From the NCBI RefSeq assembly GCF_004752005.1, contig NZ_CP038493.1:2504302-2568301 (forward strand): DNA of 64,000 bases. The letters are read 5' to 3'. Numbering within the stretch: the first letter of the stretch is position 1; the number at the start of each line of letters is the position of its first letter. The DNA is from Thalassotalea sp. HSM 43. Its GTDB lineage: Bacteria > Pseudomonadota > Gammaproteobacteria > Enterobacterales > Alteromonadaceae. The notes below the pieces were generated by a model. It made no database searches. It was not told the origin of the DNA and was given only the letters and a program-made list of their open reading frames with translations. This document shows, one piece after another, positions 9,498 to 18,605 of the stretch. Made by a program: the position numbers and the translations under genes.

Positions 9498-12170
9498 ATG
9501 ACTGATCAAATCAATCACGATATCGATCCGCAAGAAACACAAGAATGGCTTGAGTCATTAGAAGCTATTCTTGAACAAGATGGGCCAGAGCGTGCACATC
9601 ACATTCTTGAGTCGTTGATCGAGCGCGCCCGTCGCGGTGGTACTCATTTACCGTTTGAAGCAACTACTGCTTATGTAAACTCAATCCCTGTTGGCCAAGA
9701 ACCTAACATGCCTGCTGACCAAACCATTGAATCACGCATTCGTGCCGCGATTCGCTGGAATGCGATGGCATTGGTTTTACGTGCATCTAAGAAAGACTTA
9801 GAGCTTGGTGGTCACATCGGATCATTCGCATCAAGTGCGACTTTATATGATGTTGGTTTTAACCACTTCTTTAAAGCAGCAAGTCCTGCCGACGGTGGTG
9901 ACTTTATCTTTGCTCAAGGTCATATCTCTCCTGGTATTTATGCCCGTGCATTCCTTGAAGGCCGTTTATCTGAAACGCAAATGGATAACTTCCGTCAGGA
10001 AGTTGACGGTGAAGGCTTATCGTCTTACCCGCATCCACATCTTATGCAAGATTTTTGGCAGTTCCCGACAGTATCTATGGGCTTGGGTCCGTTGCAAGCT
10101 ATCTATACCGCACGTTTCCTTAAGTACTTAACGGACCGTGGTATTAAAGACTGTTCAGATCAGCGCGTTTATTGTTTCCTAGGTGATGGTGAAACTGATG
10201 AGCCAGAATCATTAGGTGCGATTGGCTTGGCTGCTCGTGAAGGTCTAGACAATCTATGTTTCGTTATCAACTGTAATTTGCAACGTCTTGATGGTCCGGT
10301 TCGTGGTAACGGCAAGATCATTCAAGAACTAGAAGGTACCTTCCGTGGTGCCGGTTGGGAAGTTGTTAAAGTTATTTGGGGTTCTTACTGGGATCCGTTA
10401 ATTGCTCGCGACACATCCGGTAAACTTTTGCAGCTTATGAATGAAACAGTTGATGGTGAGTACCAAAACTGTAAAGCAAAAGGCGGCAAATACACCCGTG
10501 AAAACTGGTTCGGTAAATACCCTGAAACAGCCGCTATGGTTGCCAACATGTCAGATGCCGATATTTGGCGTCTAAACCGTGGTGGTCACGATCCGGTTAA
10601 AGTCTACGCAGCATATGATCATGCTAAGAAGACCAAAGATCGTCCAACCGTTATTTTGGCTAAAACAGTAAAAGGTTACGGTTTAGGTCAATCAGGTGAA
10701 GCGCAAAACGTTGCACATAACGTTAAGAAAATGGACATTGAATCAATCAAGCAATACCGCGATCGTTTCAATATGCCAATTGCCGATGATCAATTAGAAG
10801 AATTGCCTTTCTTCCGTTTTGCTGATGACAGCCCAGAAATGCAATATATGCGTGCGCGCCGTGAAGGTCTTGGTGGTTCACTACCTGCCCGTCGCGAACA
10901 AGCGGAAGAGTCTCTTGAGATCCCACCGTTAAAAACATTTGAAGCAATTACCAAAGGCAGTGGCGAACGTGAAGTATCGTCTACCATGACCTTCGTTCGT
11001 ATTTTGAATGCATTGCTTAAAGATAAGAAGATTGGTGACCGTATCGTGCCAATCATTCCTGATGAAGCGCGTACATTTGGTATGGAAGGTTTATTCCGCC
11101 AAGTTGGTATTTACGCTCATGAAGGACAAAAATACGTACCACAAGATGCTGACCAAGTCGCGTACTACCGCGAAGATAAGAAAGGTCAGGTATTGCAAGA
11201 AGGTATTAATGAATTAGGTGCCATGGCGTCATGGGTTGCATCTGGTACGTCTTATTCAACCTGTAATGCGACAACCATTCCATTCTACATCTATTACTCA
11301 ATGTTTGGTTTCCAACGTGTTGGTGACTTGGCATGGGCAGCTGGTGATAGTCAGGCACGTGGTTTCCTATTAGGTGCTACCGCCGGTCGTACCACACTTA
11401 ACGGTGAAGGTCTGCAGCATCAGGATGGTCATTCCCATGTGCAAGCAAACCTTATCCCGAACTGTGTAACTTATGATCCAACATACGGTTATGAAGTTGC
11501 GGTTATCGTTCGTGAAGGTTTACGTCGTATGTACCAAGAAAATGAAAACATTTTCTACTACTTAACGTTAATGAATGAAAACTACCAACACCCAGCAATG
11601 CCTGCGGATGCTGAAGAAGGCATTATTAAAGGTATTTATAAACTTGACCGCGTTGAGCCAGGCAAAAAAGCCAAAGCCAACGTGCAGTTAATGGGTTCAG
11701 GTACTATCTTGCTGCAAGTAAGAGAAGCGGCTCGTATTCTCGCTGAACAGTTTTCAATATCGTCAGACGTATACTCGGTAACGTCATACAACGAATTGGC
11801 TCGAGATGGTCAAGAAGCGAATCGCTGGAACATGTTACACCCAGAAAGTGAAGCGAAAGTACCTTATATCACAACTGTTATCAGTAAAGATGCAGGTCCA
11901 GCAATTTCAGCTACGGATTATGTGAAAGCGTACTCAGATCAAATTCGCGCATTTATTGATACCGATTTCCGTGTATTAGGTACCGATGGTTTCGGTCGCT
12001 CTGATTCACGCGCTAACTTGCGTCGTCACTTTGAAGTTGATCACAACTATATTGTTGTTGCTTCATTGTATGAACTGGCCCAGCGTGGCGAGATCAAAAT
12101 GGACGTAGTCACCAAGGCCATTAAAGACTTTGGTATTGACGCTGACAAGATTAACCCGCTTTACGCTTAA
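9498..12170 (+). CDS. aceE: Pyruvate dehydrogenase E1 component, homodimeric type
   Basis: This 890-residue enzyme is the thiamine-diphosphate-dependent decarboxylase that transfers the acetyl unit from pyruvate to the lipoyl groups of AceF. The ThDP-binding segment GDGETDEPES followed by the INCNLQRLDGPV stretch, and the HSH-type active-site region GLQHQDGHSHV, are visible. A TTG at 9480 is in frame, but the ATG at 9498 gives MTDQINHDIDPQETQEW, which aligns with E. coli AceE, and a GGAG ribosome site lies 12 nt before it. It is 113 nt after pdhR and 36 nt before aceF. Confidence 0.97.
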   Translation: MTDQINHDIDPQETQEWLESLEAILEQDGPERAHHILESLIERARRGGTHLPFEATTAYVNSIPVGQEPNMPADQTIESRIRAAIRWNAMALVLRASKKDLELGGHIGSFASSATLYDVGFNHFFKAASPADGGDFIFAQGHISPGIYARAFLEGRLSETQMDNFRQEVDGEGLSSYPHPHLMQDFWQFPTVSMGLGPLQAIYTARFLKYLTDRGIKDCSDQRVYCFLGDGETDEPESLGAIGLAAREGLDNLCFVINCNLQRLDGPVRGNGKIIQELEGTFRGAGWEVVKVIWGSYWDPLIARDTSGKLLQLMNETVDGEYQNCKAKGGKYTRENWFGKYPETAAMVANMSDADIWRLNRGGHDPVKVYAAYDHAKKTKDRPTVILAKTVKGYGLGQSGEAQNVAHNVKKMDIESIKQYRDRFNMPIADDQLEELPFFRFADDSPEMQYMRARREGLGGSLPARREQAEESLEIPPLKTFEAITKGSGEREVSSTMTFVRILNALLKDKKIGDRIVPIIPDEARTFGMEGLFRQVGIYAHEGQKYVPQDADQVAYYREDKKGQVLQEGINELGAMASWVASGTSYSTCNATTIPFYIYYSMFGFQRVGDLAWAAGDSQARGFLLGATAGRTTLNGEGLQHQDGHSHVQANLIPNCVTYDPTYGYEVAVIVREGLRRMYQENENIFYYLTLMNENYQHPAMPADAEEGIIKGIYKLDRVEPGKKAKANVQLMGSGTILLQVREAARILAEQFSISSDVYSVTSYNELARDGQEANRWNMLHPESEAKVPYITTVISKDAGPAISATDYVKAYSDQIRAFIDTDFRVLGTDGFGRSDSRANLRRHFEVDHNYIVVASLYELAQRGEIKMDVVTKAIKDFGIDADKINPLYA

Positions 12171-12206
12171 TTAAGCAATTAGCGTAAGTAAGGCAAGGAT
12201 AATAAC

Positions 12207-14174
12207 ATGTCTGATATAAAAGAAATTCTCGTACCGGATGTCGGTGGTGACGAAGTCGAAGTTATCGAACTGAGCGTCGCTGTCGGAGACACGGTAGCGG
12301 TAGAAGATGCATTGGTAAGTGTTGAAACTGATAAGGCTTCAATGGATATACCATCATCGGATGCTGGTGTGGTTAAAGAAATTAAAGTAGCGATTGGTGA
12401 CAAAATTTCAGAAGGCGATTTAATCGTTGTTCTTGAGGTAGCTGCCGCGGACTCTGCTCCTGCAGAACAAGCCGCTGCCCCGGCTGCTGAAGCCGCGCCG
12501 GCTCCTGCTGCTGAACCAGCAACAGCTAGTTCTGAAGTGGTTGAAATTACTGTACCTGACATTGGTCAGGACGGTGAAGTTGATATCATCGATGTATTGG
12601 TCGCCGCGGGTGATGAAATCAGTGCTGAAGATGGTTTAATAACCCTTGAAACCGATAAAGCGACCATGGACGTACCTGCACCACAAGGTGGCAAGGTCGT
12701 TGAAGTGAAAGTCGCTGTTGGTGATAAAGTGGGAGAAGGCAGCTTAGTCTTATTACTAGAAGTTGGTGCATCAGCGTCAGCTGCAGCACCAGCTGCACAA
12801 GCTCCGGTTGCGCCAGCTCCTGTAGCAGATACGCCAGCACCAGCTGCGGCACCAGCGGCTCCTGCTGCCAGTGCCGTTATCGAAGTTAGTGTACCTGATA
12901 TTGGTCAAGACGGTGAAGTTGACGTTATTGATGTACTGGTTGCTGCCGGTGATGACATCGCTGCCGAAGATGGCTTGATTACCCTTGAAACTGACAAAGC
13001 AACCATGGACGTTCCGGCACCACAAGGTGGCAAGGTCGTTGAAGTGAAAGTTGCTGTTGGCGATAAAGTGGGAGAAGGCAGCCTAGTATTGTTGCTTGAA
13101 ACCCAAGCTGCTGTCGCACCTGCACCGGCTGCTCCAGCGGTTGAAGCTGCGAAAGAACAAACGGTTGTTGCTGCACCTGCACCGCAACAAAAGAAAGCCG
13201 CTCCAGTACCACACCACCCAAGTGCAGGTTCTGCACTGAAGCAAGGTCAAATTTACGCATCGCCGGCGATTCGCCGTTTAGCCCGTGAATTTGGTGTTGA
13301 TTTATCCAAGGTAAAAGGCACCGGTAAAAAAGCTCGTATCATGAAAGAAGATGTGCAGTCGTATGTGAAATACGAATTGTCACGTCCGAAAGCAACGGCG
13401 AATACCTCGGTTGCCAGTGGTGAAGGTGGCTTGCAAGTTATCGCTCAACCAAAAGTAGATTTCTCTAAATTTGGTGAAATTGAGCAAGTGCCATTAACCC
13501 GTATTCAAAAAATCTCAGGACCTAATCTGCATCGCAACTGGGTAACGATTCCACATGTTACGCAATTTGATGAAGCCGATATCACTGAGGTAGAAGCATT
13601 CCGTAAACAACAAAATGTGTTGGCGGAGAAGAAGAAGTTAGGCTTTAAGATCACGCCATTGGTGTTTATCTTGAAGGCGGCAGCCGCAGCGCTTCGTGAG
13701 TACCCGGTATTTAACTCAAGTTTGAGTGAAGATGGCGAAAGCTTGATCATGAAAAAATACGTGCACATTGGTGTTGCCGTTGATACACCAAATGGTTTGG
13801 TTGTACCGGTTGTACGTGACGTTGATCAAAAAGGTATTTATGAACTGTCTAAAGAGTTATTGGAAATTTCTGCCAAAGCTCGTGATGGTAAGTTAACGGC
13901 GAAGGACATGCAAGGCAGCTGTTTCACCATTTCATCATTAGGTGGTATTGGTGGTACAGCATTTACACCTATCGTAAATGCGCCAGATGTTGCCATCTTA
14001 GGTGTTTCTAAGTCAGATATGAAACCTAAGTGGAATGGTAGCGAGTTTGTTCCACGTCTGATGTTACCTCTGTCTCTATCGTATGATCACAGAGTAATTG
14101 ATGGCGCGTTAGCAGCACGCTTTAGCGTTTATTTGTCATCAATGATGACCGATATTCGTCAAATGATTTTGTAA
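12207..14174 (+). CDS. aceF: Pyruvate dehydrogenase E2, dihydrolipoamide acetyltransferase with three lipoyl domains
   Basis: This 655-residue core subunit passes acetyl from lipoyl-lysine to CoA. Three lipoyl domains (about 2-77, 110-186 and 223-299) carry the modified lysines K43, K151 and K264 in ETDKA motifs, joined by Ala/Pro-rich flexible linkers. A peripheral subunit-binding domain (about 350-387, [16 protein letters not shown]) follows. The catalytic domain ends with [15 protein letters not shown], where H628 and D632 are catalytic. Domains 2 and 3 are almost identical (66 of 69 residues), while domain 1 is diverged. The start has a good ribosome site (AAGGATAATAAC). Confidence 0.97.
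   Translation: MSDIKEILVPDVGGDEVEVIELSVAVGDTVAVEDALVSVETDKASMDIPSSDAGVVKEIKVAIGDKISEGDLIVVLEVAAADSAPAEQAAAPAAEAAPAPAAEPATASSEVVEITVPDIGQDGEVDIIDVLVAAGDEISAEDGLITLETDKATMDVPAPQGGKVVEVKVAVGDKVGEGSLVLLLEVGASASAAAPAAQAPVAPAPVADTPAPAAAPAAPAASAVIEVSVPDIGQDGEVDVIDVLVAAGDDIAAEDGLITLETDKATMDVPAPQGGKVVEVKVAVGDKVGEGSLVLLLETQAAVAPAPAAPAVEAAKEQTVVAAPAPQQKKAAPVPHHPSAGSALKQGQIYASPAIRRLAREFGVDLSKVKGTGKKARIMKEDVQSYVKYELSRPKATANTSVASGEGGLQVIAQPKVDFSKFGEIEQVPLTRIQKISGPNLHRNWVTIPHVTQFDEADITEVEAFRKQQNVLAEKKKLGFKITPLVFILKAAAAALREYPVFNSSLSEDGESLIMKKYVHIGVAVDTPNGLVVPVVRDVDQKGIYELSKELLEISAKARDGKLTAKDMQGSCFTISSLGGIGGTAFTPIVNAPDVAILGVSKSDMKPKWNGSEFVPRLMLPLSLSYDHRVIDGALAARFSVYLSSMMTDIRQMIL
12555..12761 (+). repeat. aceF lipoyl-domain repeat, copy A (domain 2)
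   Basis: Codons 117-185 of aceF are repeated at codons 230-298 (339 bp away) with only three amino-acid changes. Long runs are identical in DNA as well, notably the 3' half of the unit. This suggests recent duplication or gene conversion. Confidence 0.85.
12894..13100 (+). repeat. aceF lipoyl-domain repeat, copy B (domain 3)
   Basis: Partner of the copy at 12555-12761. It codes the third lipoyl domain, with K264 as the lipoylation site. Confidence 0.85.
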
Positions 14175-14183
14175 ATCGTTTTA

Positions 14184-14207
14184 GCCGGTGTTCGCACCGG
14201 CGATTTT
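14184..14207 (+). terminator. Hairpin after aceF, possible terminator or attenuator
   Basis: GCCGGTG, loop TTCG and CACCGGC form a perfect 7-bp stem with a UUCG tetraloop, but the following T run is short (ATTTTAA). It may partly end pdhR-aceEF transcripts before lpd, or protect the 3' end. The remaining ~290 bp before lpd show no other gene. Confidence 0.55.
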
Positions 14208-14500
14208 AATCTGGTGGTAATAATGACAACCCTTTTGCAAAGCATCGAAAAGTTTACGTAGGTTAAGCGCAAGAGCAGAGCAAGGTTGGAATTTTTTACA
14301 TAAATGTTGGCGATTTTTTGTCACACACTGTAAACTTGCCCCGTTTAAAAAATTAGAGGGTGTGTTAAAAGTTTTCTTAAGCACTTTTAAACGCATTCAC
14401 AATAGGAATTTTACTGCATGCCTGAACGAATTCAGGGGTGTAATTTGGTAGTCAATCACAGGTTAAGTATTGGCGCTAATTTCAAGAATTTGAGGTAAAC

Positions 14501-15937
14501 ATGAGCAACGAAATTAAAACACAAGTCGTGGTTTTAGGTTCAGGCCCTGGCGGTTATTCTGCAGCATTCCGAGCCGCAGATTTAGGCTTAGACGTAGTAT
14601 TAATTGAAAAATACAGTAACTTAGGTGGCGTTTGTCTAAACGTCGGCTGTATTCCATCTAAAGCACTTCTTCACGTTGCTAAAGTGATTGATGATGCCAA
14701 AGACATGGCCGCTCACGGTGTTACTTTTGGTCAACCAGAAATTGACCTAGAAAAAATTCGCCAGTGGAAAGACAGCGAAGTTGTTGGCAAGCTTACTCAA
14801 GGTGTTGGCGGTATGGCCAAGATGCGTAAAGTTAAGGTTGTTAACGGTTACGGTAAATTCACCGGCGCTAACAGCATTGAAGTTGAAGGCACTGACGGTA
14901 ACACCACAGTAAACTTTGACAACGCGATCATCGCTTGTGGTTCATCTGTTGTGAACTTGCCGTTCATTCCTGAAGACGACCGCATCATCGACTCAACAGG
15001 TGCCCTAGAGCTTAAAGACGTACCTGAAGAGATGCTTGTTTTAGGTGGTGGTATCATCGGCCTTGAAATGGGTACCGTATACAGCTCATTAGGCGCTAAC
15101 GTTTCTGTTGTTGAGTTTGCTGACCAATTGGTACCAGCGGCTGACGCAGACGTTGTAAAAATTTACACCAAGCACAACAAACCACGCTTTAAATCAATCA
15201 TGCTTTCAACCAAGGTTGTTGCCGTTGATGCCAAAGAAGACGGTTTATATGTAACGTTTGAAGGTAAAAAAGCACCAGAAGGTCAGGTTCGTTTTGACAA
15301 GATCTTGGTTGCTGTAGGTCGTAAACCAAACGGTCACTTAATTGCTGCTGATAAAGCTGGCGTTAATGTAGATGAGCGCGGTTTCATCAACGTAAGCAAC
15401 GAGCTGCGCACTAACGTGCCACACATCTTCGCAATTGGTGACGTTGTTGGCCAACCTATGCTTGCTCATAAAGCGGTTCACGAAGCGCACGTTGCAGCTG
15501 AAGTTATTGCTGGTAAGAAGCACGTATTTGAACCACGTTGTATCCCTTCAATTGCCTACACTGACCCTGAGATTGCATGGGTAGGTGTTACTGAGCGTGA
15601 AGCGAAAGAGCAAGGCTTAAACATCGAAGTTGCTAACTTCCCTTGGTCTGCATCAGGTCGTGCAATTGCTTCAGCGCGTACTGAAGGTAAAACTAAGATG
15701 ATCTTCGATAAAGACACTGGTCGCGTACTAGGTGGTGCTATCGTTGGTATCAATGCTGGTGAAATGCTAGGTGAAATCGGATTAGCGGTTGAAATGGGCG
15801 CTGATGCGGAAGATGTTGGTTTAACCATTCACGCTCACCCGACATTAAACGAGTCTGTTGGCTTGGCTGCAGAAGTATTTGAAGGTTCAATTACTGACTT
15901 GCCAAACGCCAAAGCGGTTAAGAAAAAGAAGAAGTAA
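14501..15937 (+). CDS. lpd: Dihydrolipoamide dehydrogenase (E3)
   Basis: This 478-residue FAD flavoprotein reoxidises dihydrolipoyl groups with NAD+ and is shared by the pyruvate and 2-oxoglutarate dehydrogenase complexes. The N-terminal GSGPGGYSAA FAD motif, the redox-active disulfide C45/C50 in GGVCLNVGCIPSK, the NAD-binding GGGIIGLEMG motif and the C-terminal HAHPTLNES with the catalytic His are all present. A GAGG ribosome site precedes the ATG. It is 326 nt from aceF, so a separate promoter is plausible, as in E. coli. Confidence 0.97.
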   Translation: MSNEIKTQVVVLGSGPGGYSAAFRAADLGLDVVLIEKYSNLGGVCLNVGCIPSKALLHVAKVIDDAKDMAAHGVTFGQPEIDLEKIRQWKDSEVVGKLTQGVGGMAKMRKVKVVNGYGKFTGANSIEVEGTDGNTTVNFDNAIIACGSSVVNLPFIPEDDRIIDSTGALELKDVPEEMLVLGGGIIGLEMGTVYSSLGANVSVVEFADQLVPAADADVVKIYTKHNKPRFKSIMLSTKVVAVDAKEDGLYVTFEGKKAPEGQVRFDKILVAVGRKPNGHLIAADKAGVNVDERGFINVSNELRTNVPHIFAIGDVVGQPMLAHKAVHEAHVAAEVIAGKKHVFEPRCIPSIAYTDPEIAWVGVTEREAKEQGLNIEVANFPWSASGRAIASARTEGKTKMIFDKDTGRVLGGAIVGINAGEMLGEIGLAVEMGADAEDVGLTIHAHPTLNESVGLAAEVFEGSITDLPNAKAVKKKKK

Positions 15938-15960
15938 TTCTTTAATCGAATCGCTATCAA

Positions 15961-15988
15961 AAACGTCAGCAAGTGCTGGCGTTTTTTT
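15961..15988 (+). terminator. Intrinsic terminator of lpd
   Basis: AAACGTCAGC, loop AAGT and GCTGGCGTTT form a 10-bp stem with one G-U, then a T run; 23 nt after the lpd stop. Confidence 0.92.
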
Positions 15989-16020
15989 ATGGGCAAATTT
16001 TATCTAGAATACATTTTCTT

Positions 16021-16090
16021 AAAGACATTGGCTTGCAGACATTGGTTTGAGACTTTGGTTAGCAGTCTTTGACTTGAAAGCATTTACTTA
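16021..16090. repeat. Degenerate 14-bp tandem repeat, five units
   Basis: Consecutive 14-mers are aaagacattggctt, gcagacattggttt, gagactttggttag, cagtctttgacttg and aaagcatttactta. They start about 33 bp beyond the lpd terminator. Confidence 0.65.
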
Positions 16091-16211
16091 AAGACGCTAA
16101 ACCAACTGAGCCGTATTATTTAATTTATAAGATGTCGCGATTACGCTTACCCACTTAGAGTGACTCGAGTATTCAGACAAGACTACAATGAATCTCTTAT
16201 CATTATTTGGC

Positions 16212-16281
16212 TATAGCGGTTCAGATATAGCGGTTCAGTTATAGCGGTTCGGCTTTAGTGGTTCAGACATGGCCGTTCTAT
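16212..16281. repeat. 14-bp tandem repeat, four good units and one decayed
   Basis: Units are tatagcggttcaga, tatagcggttcagt, tatagcggttcggc and tttagtggttcaga, then a poor fifth unit that runs into the stop codon of the convergent gene at 16281. The period is the same as in the array at 16021-16090, but the unit sequence differs. Confidence 0.8.
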
Positions 16282-17357
16282 TATGGCGGCGAGGCTTTTT
16301 GTTGCAGTTGATGATACTGGGCTTTGATTTGACTGAGCCAAGGCGTGGTCACATAAGCAGCAAAGACAACGTATGCGCAAGCAGCGCCAATCTGAAATAT
16401 ACGTATATAAAAGTCATCGGCGGCATTGCCATCTTCACCACTGCCTTTGGCAACAATAATAACCACCGTATTGAGTGCCATCGCATATAGTGGAGCAAGC
16501 CGTGAGTCAGAAAAAATGACCCGCCCTAAAGACGATATCAACACTAAAAAGACTAAGATCATAAAGGTGTAACTCGGCACCATAATTAAGGCATTAAAAA
16601 TAACGATGGATATAATGCCGCCCATAATATTGCCGAGCAAAAGCCCCATCGCACCTTTCATACCGATAAGTACATCAGGCTTTTGGGCCAATATGGCAAT
16701 AAACACCAGCACCAATAAATCTGATGTCAGACCAAAATAAAAAAAGAATATCATCGCCGGCATGATGATGATGGTACTGAGCAGCGCCAATTGAAAACCG
16801 ATGACTTTATCACCAACATCAAATACGGGTTTAGGAGGGGCGGTGACCACATCCGGCTTATCGGGAATGATCTCGTGGGACAGCATGGTAATGAACAAGG
16901 CTAAACCACAAGAAATGATAAAATTTTGCGTCACAATACCGGCGATGGCAGGGTGCAATATGCCAAGCAACGGTACTAAGGTAAAACCTACCAATAACAT
17001 GGCAATGACAAAATCATTACCGCCGCGATAACTCCAATAAGAAACGGCGAAAATAATTAACGTCATCACCAGCATGAAAACGATAGGGTAGTTAAGCAGC
17101 ATGCTGGATATCAAAATGCCGCTAACAAAGGCGGTCGTTGCCACCATTAATAATGTGACAAGTACTTTAAATGGCATTTTACCGCTGCGATTACCCAAAA
17201 AGCTGCCGGTAAACACTGCGGTAATAAAAGACAGCGGCCAAGCAATCGCAAACGCTAATGCGATGGCGAGCGTCAGGCCAAAAGTGAGTCGCAACATTCT
17301 GATCACATCATCACTTTGACTGTGCAAGGCATGATGAATTGCGGTGGTCACTCTCAT
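16281..17357 (-). CDS. DUF2955-type polytopic inner-membrane protein
   Basis: This 358-residue protein has about ten hydrophobic segments, in two runs (roughly residues 20-150 and 185-345) separated by a short polar stretch near 160-180. The layout and the neighbouring HlyD-type adaptor resemble the DUF2955/FUSC-related membrane proteins that are thought to export aromatic or other small compounds. The transported substrate cannot be read from sequence. It starts 7 nt after the stop of the adaptor gene, which strongly suggests translational coupling in one operon. Confidence 0.72.
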   Translation of the reverse strand: MRVTTAIHHALHSQSDDVIRMLRLTFGLTLAIALAFAIAWPLSFITAVFTGSFLGNRSGKMPFKVLVTLLMVATTAFVSGILISSMLLNYPIVFMLVMTLIIFAVSYWSYRGGNDFVIAMLLVGFTLVPLLGILHPAIAGIVTQNFIISCGLALFITMLSHEIIPDKPDVVTAPPKPVFDVGDKVIGFQLALLSTIIIMPAMIFFFYFGLTSDLLVLVFIAILAQKPDVLIGMKGAMGLLLGNIMGGIISIVIFNALIMVPSYTFMILVFLVLISSLGRVIFSDSRLAPLYAMALNTVVIIVAKGSGEDGNAADDFYIRIFQIGAACAYVVFAAYVTTPWLSQIKAQYHQLQQKASPP

Positions 17358-17364
17358 GGTTGTA

Positions 17365-18588
17365 TTAATACAGGTAAGACATGTAAGACGTCACCCAAGC
17401 CCACGCTTTACCTAACTTGTCGAAAACAATATTGCTTTCCTCTGTGTAGGCGATAACGCTGACTTGGCCACCTTCGCGTAATAAGCGTTTAGGTATGCTG
17501 TCTGGCTTGTCGAATATGATATTGACCGAGAAACGCTGTGGATCGCGCATCCAACCGGTTGGTTTTTCAGGTGTAGGTAGGGCGCCTGGTTCATTTTTGT
17601 CAAAGTTAACACCAAAACCTATGGTGCCAATACTGCCCTTAAATATTTGACCTGGAGCGGAATCGAGAATGATATCGACCGGATCCCCAGACTTTAAGTT
17701 GCCTAAATTATTTTCTCTAAAGCTGGCTTCTATCCACACCGTGTCTTTGCCAATAAACGTCATGATTTGTTGGCCAACAGCGGCATAGTAACCGACGTTT
17801 ATTTTCGCATAAGAGACCACACCATCACTCGGTGCGGATACTTTAGTACGACTAAGATTCAATCTAGCAGTGGATAACTCCGCCAATGCAGATAATAGTT
17901 TGGGGTTATTTTTACCCTCTTTGCCGAGTTTTTGTTTAGCTTGCTCGTAACCGGCTTCGGCATCGACGACAGCGAGCTCTGCCTGCGTTAAAACGCCACG
18001 AGCACGATCGCCATCAAAACCTGAAATAATGCCTTCTTGCTCGAGGATAAACACTCGGCTGGTGTTTATTTTCTTTACTTCTAAATCCGCTTTAGCTTGA
18101 TCGAGTCGCGCTTTGGCGGAATCAAGTACGGCAGTATCGGCGCCGATTTCTTGTCCGGTAAGTTCAAGGTTGGCTTTGGCTTTTTCTAAAGCCAATTGAT
18201 AATCCCTATCGTCGATTTCAAATAGTACTTGGTCTTTTTTGACCACCTTGTCACCGCCAACATAAATCTTTGACACTTTACCGGCAACTTGCGGTACCAC
18301 AGGAATAACAAACGCTCTAATGCGACCTTGGTCAGAGATTGGCGTAACCCGATCGCCAATCACATACCAAAGAAAATACAACAATGCTAAAGATAACGTT
18401 ATTTTAGAAAAACGCTTGGCAAAGTCTGGTTTAGCAGCTTTGCCAGCCGGCTTTTCCTCGCTAGCTTTTGCGTCTACGGCTTCTGACTTAGTTTCTGACT
18501 CAGCAGCTGAAGCTGAACTATGTTGTGCTTCAGCTGAGTCATCATTGACGCCGTTATCTTGCTGATTTTTATCGTTATTAGAGCTCAT
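17365..18588 (-). CDS. HlyD/EmrA-family membrane-fusion (adaptor) protein
   Basis: This 407-residue protein has an unusually long, acidic and Ala/Ser/Glu-rich cytoplasmic tail (about 1-58), then one transmembrane helix (about 65-82). A barrel-sandwich (biotinyl-lipoyl-like) region follows (PQVAGKVSKIYVGGDKVVKKDQVLFEID), then a coiled-coil hairpin (about 130-230) and the second lipoyl half (SAPSDGVVSYAKINVGYYAAVGQ). Such adaptors bridge an inner-membrane transporter to the outer membrane; the partner is probably the DUF2955-type protein encoded next. No TolC-like gene is in the window. Confidence 0.88.
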   Translation of the reverse strand: MSSNNDKNQQDNGVNDDSAEAQHSSASAAESETKSEAVDAKASEEKPAGKAAKPDFAKRFSKITLSLALLYFLWYVIGDRVTPISDQGRIRAFVIPVVPQVAGKVSKIYVGGDKVVKKDQVLFEIDDRDYQLALEKAKANLELTGQEIGADTAVLDSAKARLDQAKADLEVKKINTSRVFILEQEGIISGFDGDRARGVLTQAELAVVDAEAGYEQAKQKLGKEGKNNPKLLSALAELSTARLNLSRTKVSAPSDGVVSYAKINVGYYAAVGQQIMTFIGKDTVWIEASFRENNLGNLKSGDPVDIILDSAPGQIFKGSIGTIGFGVNFDKNEPGALPTPEKPTGWMRDPQRFSVNIIFDKPDSIPKRLLREGGQVSVIAYTEESNIVFDKLGKAWAWVTSYMSYLY

Positions 18589-18605
18589 TGTACACCTTTA
18601 CTGCG

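Noticed and set aside
12179-13260. Long open frames antisense to aceF
   Set aside because: They mirror the Ala/Pro-rich, repeated coding sequence of aceF, lack ribosome sites and resemble no protein.
14181-14396. 71-codon minus-strand frame between aceF and lpd
   Set aside because: It overlaps the aceF hairpin, has no ribosome site and no recognisable protein features.
14425-14465. Second PdhR site upstream of lpd (TTTGGTAGTCAAT)
   Set aside because: Only one half-site is acceptable; the other half does not fit ACCAAT.
16212-16281. Repeat array considered as a CRISPR
   Set aside because: Units are 14 bp, head-to-tail and without spacers; no cas genes are present.
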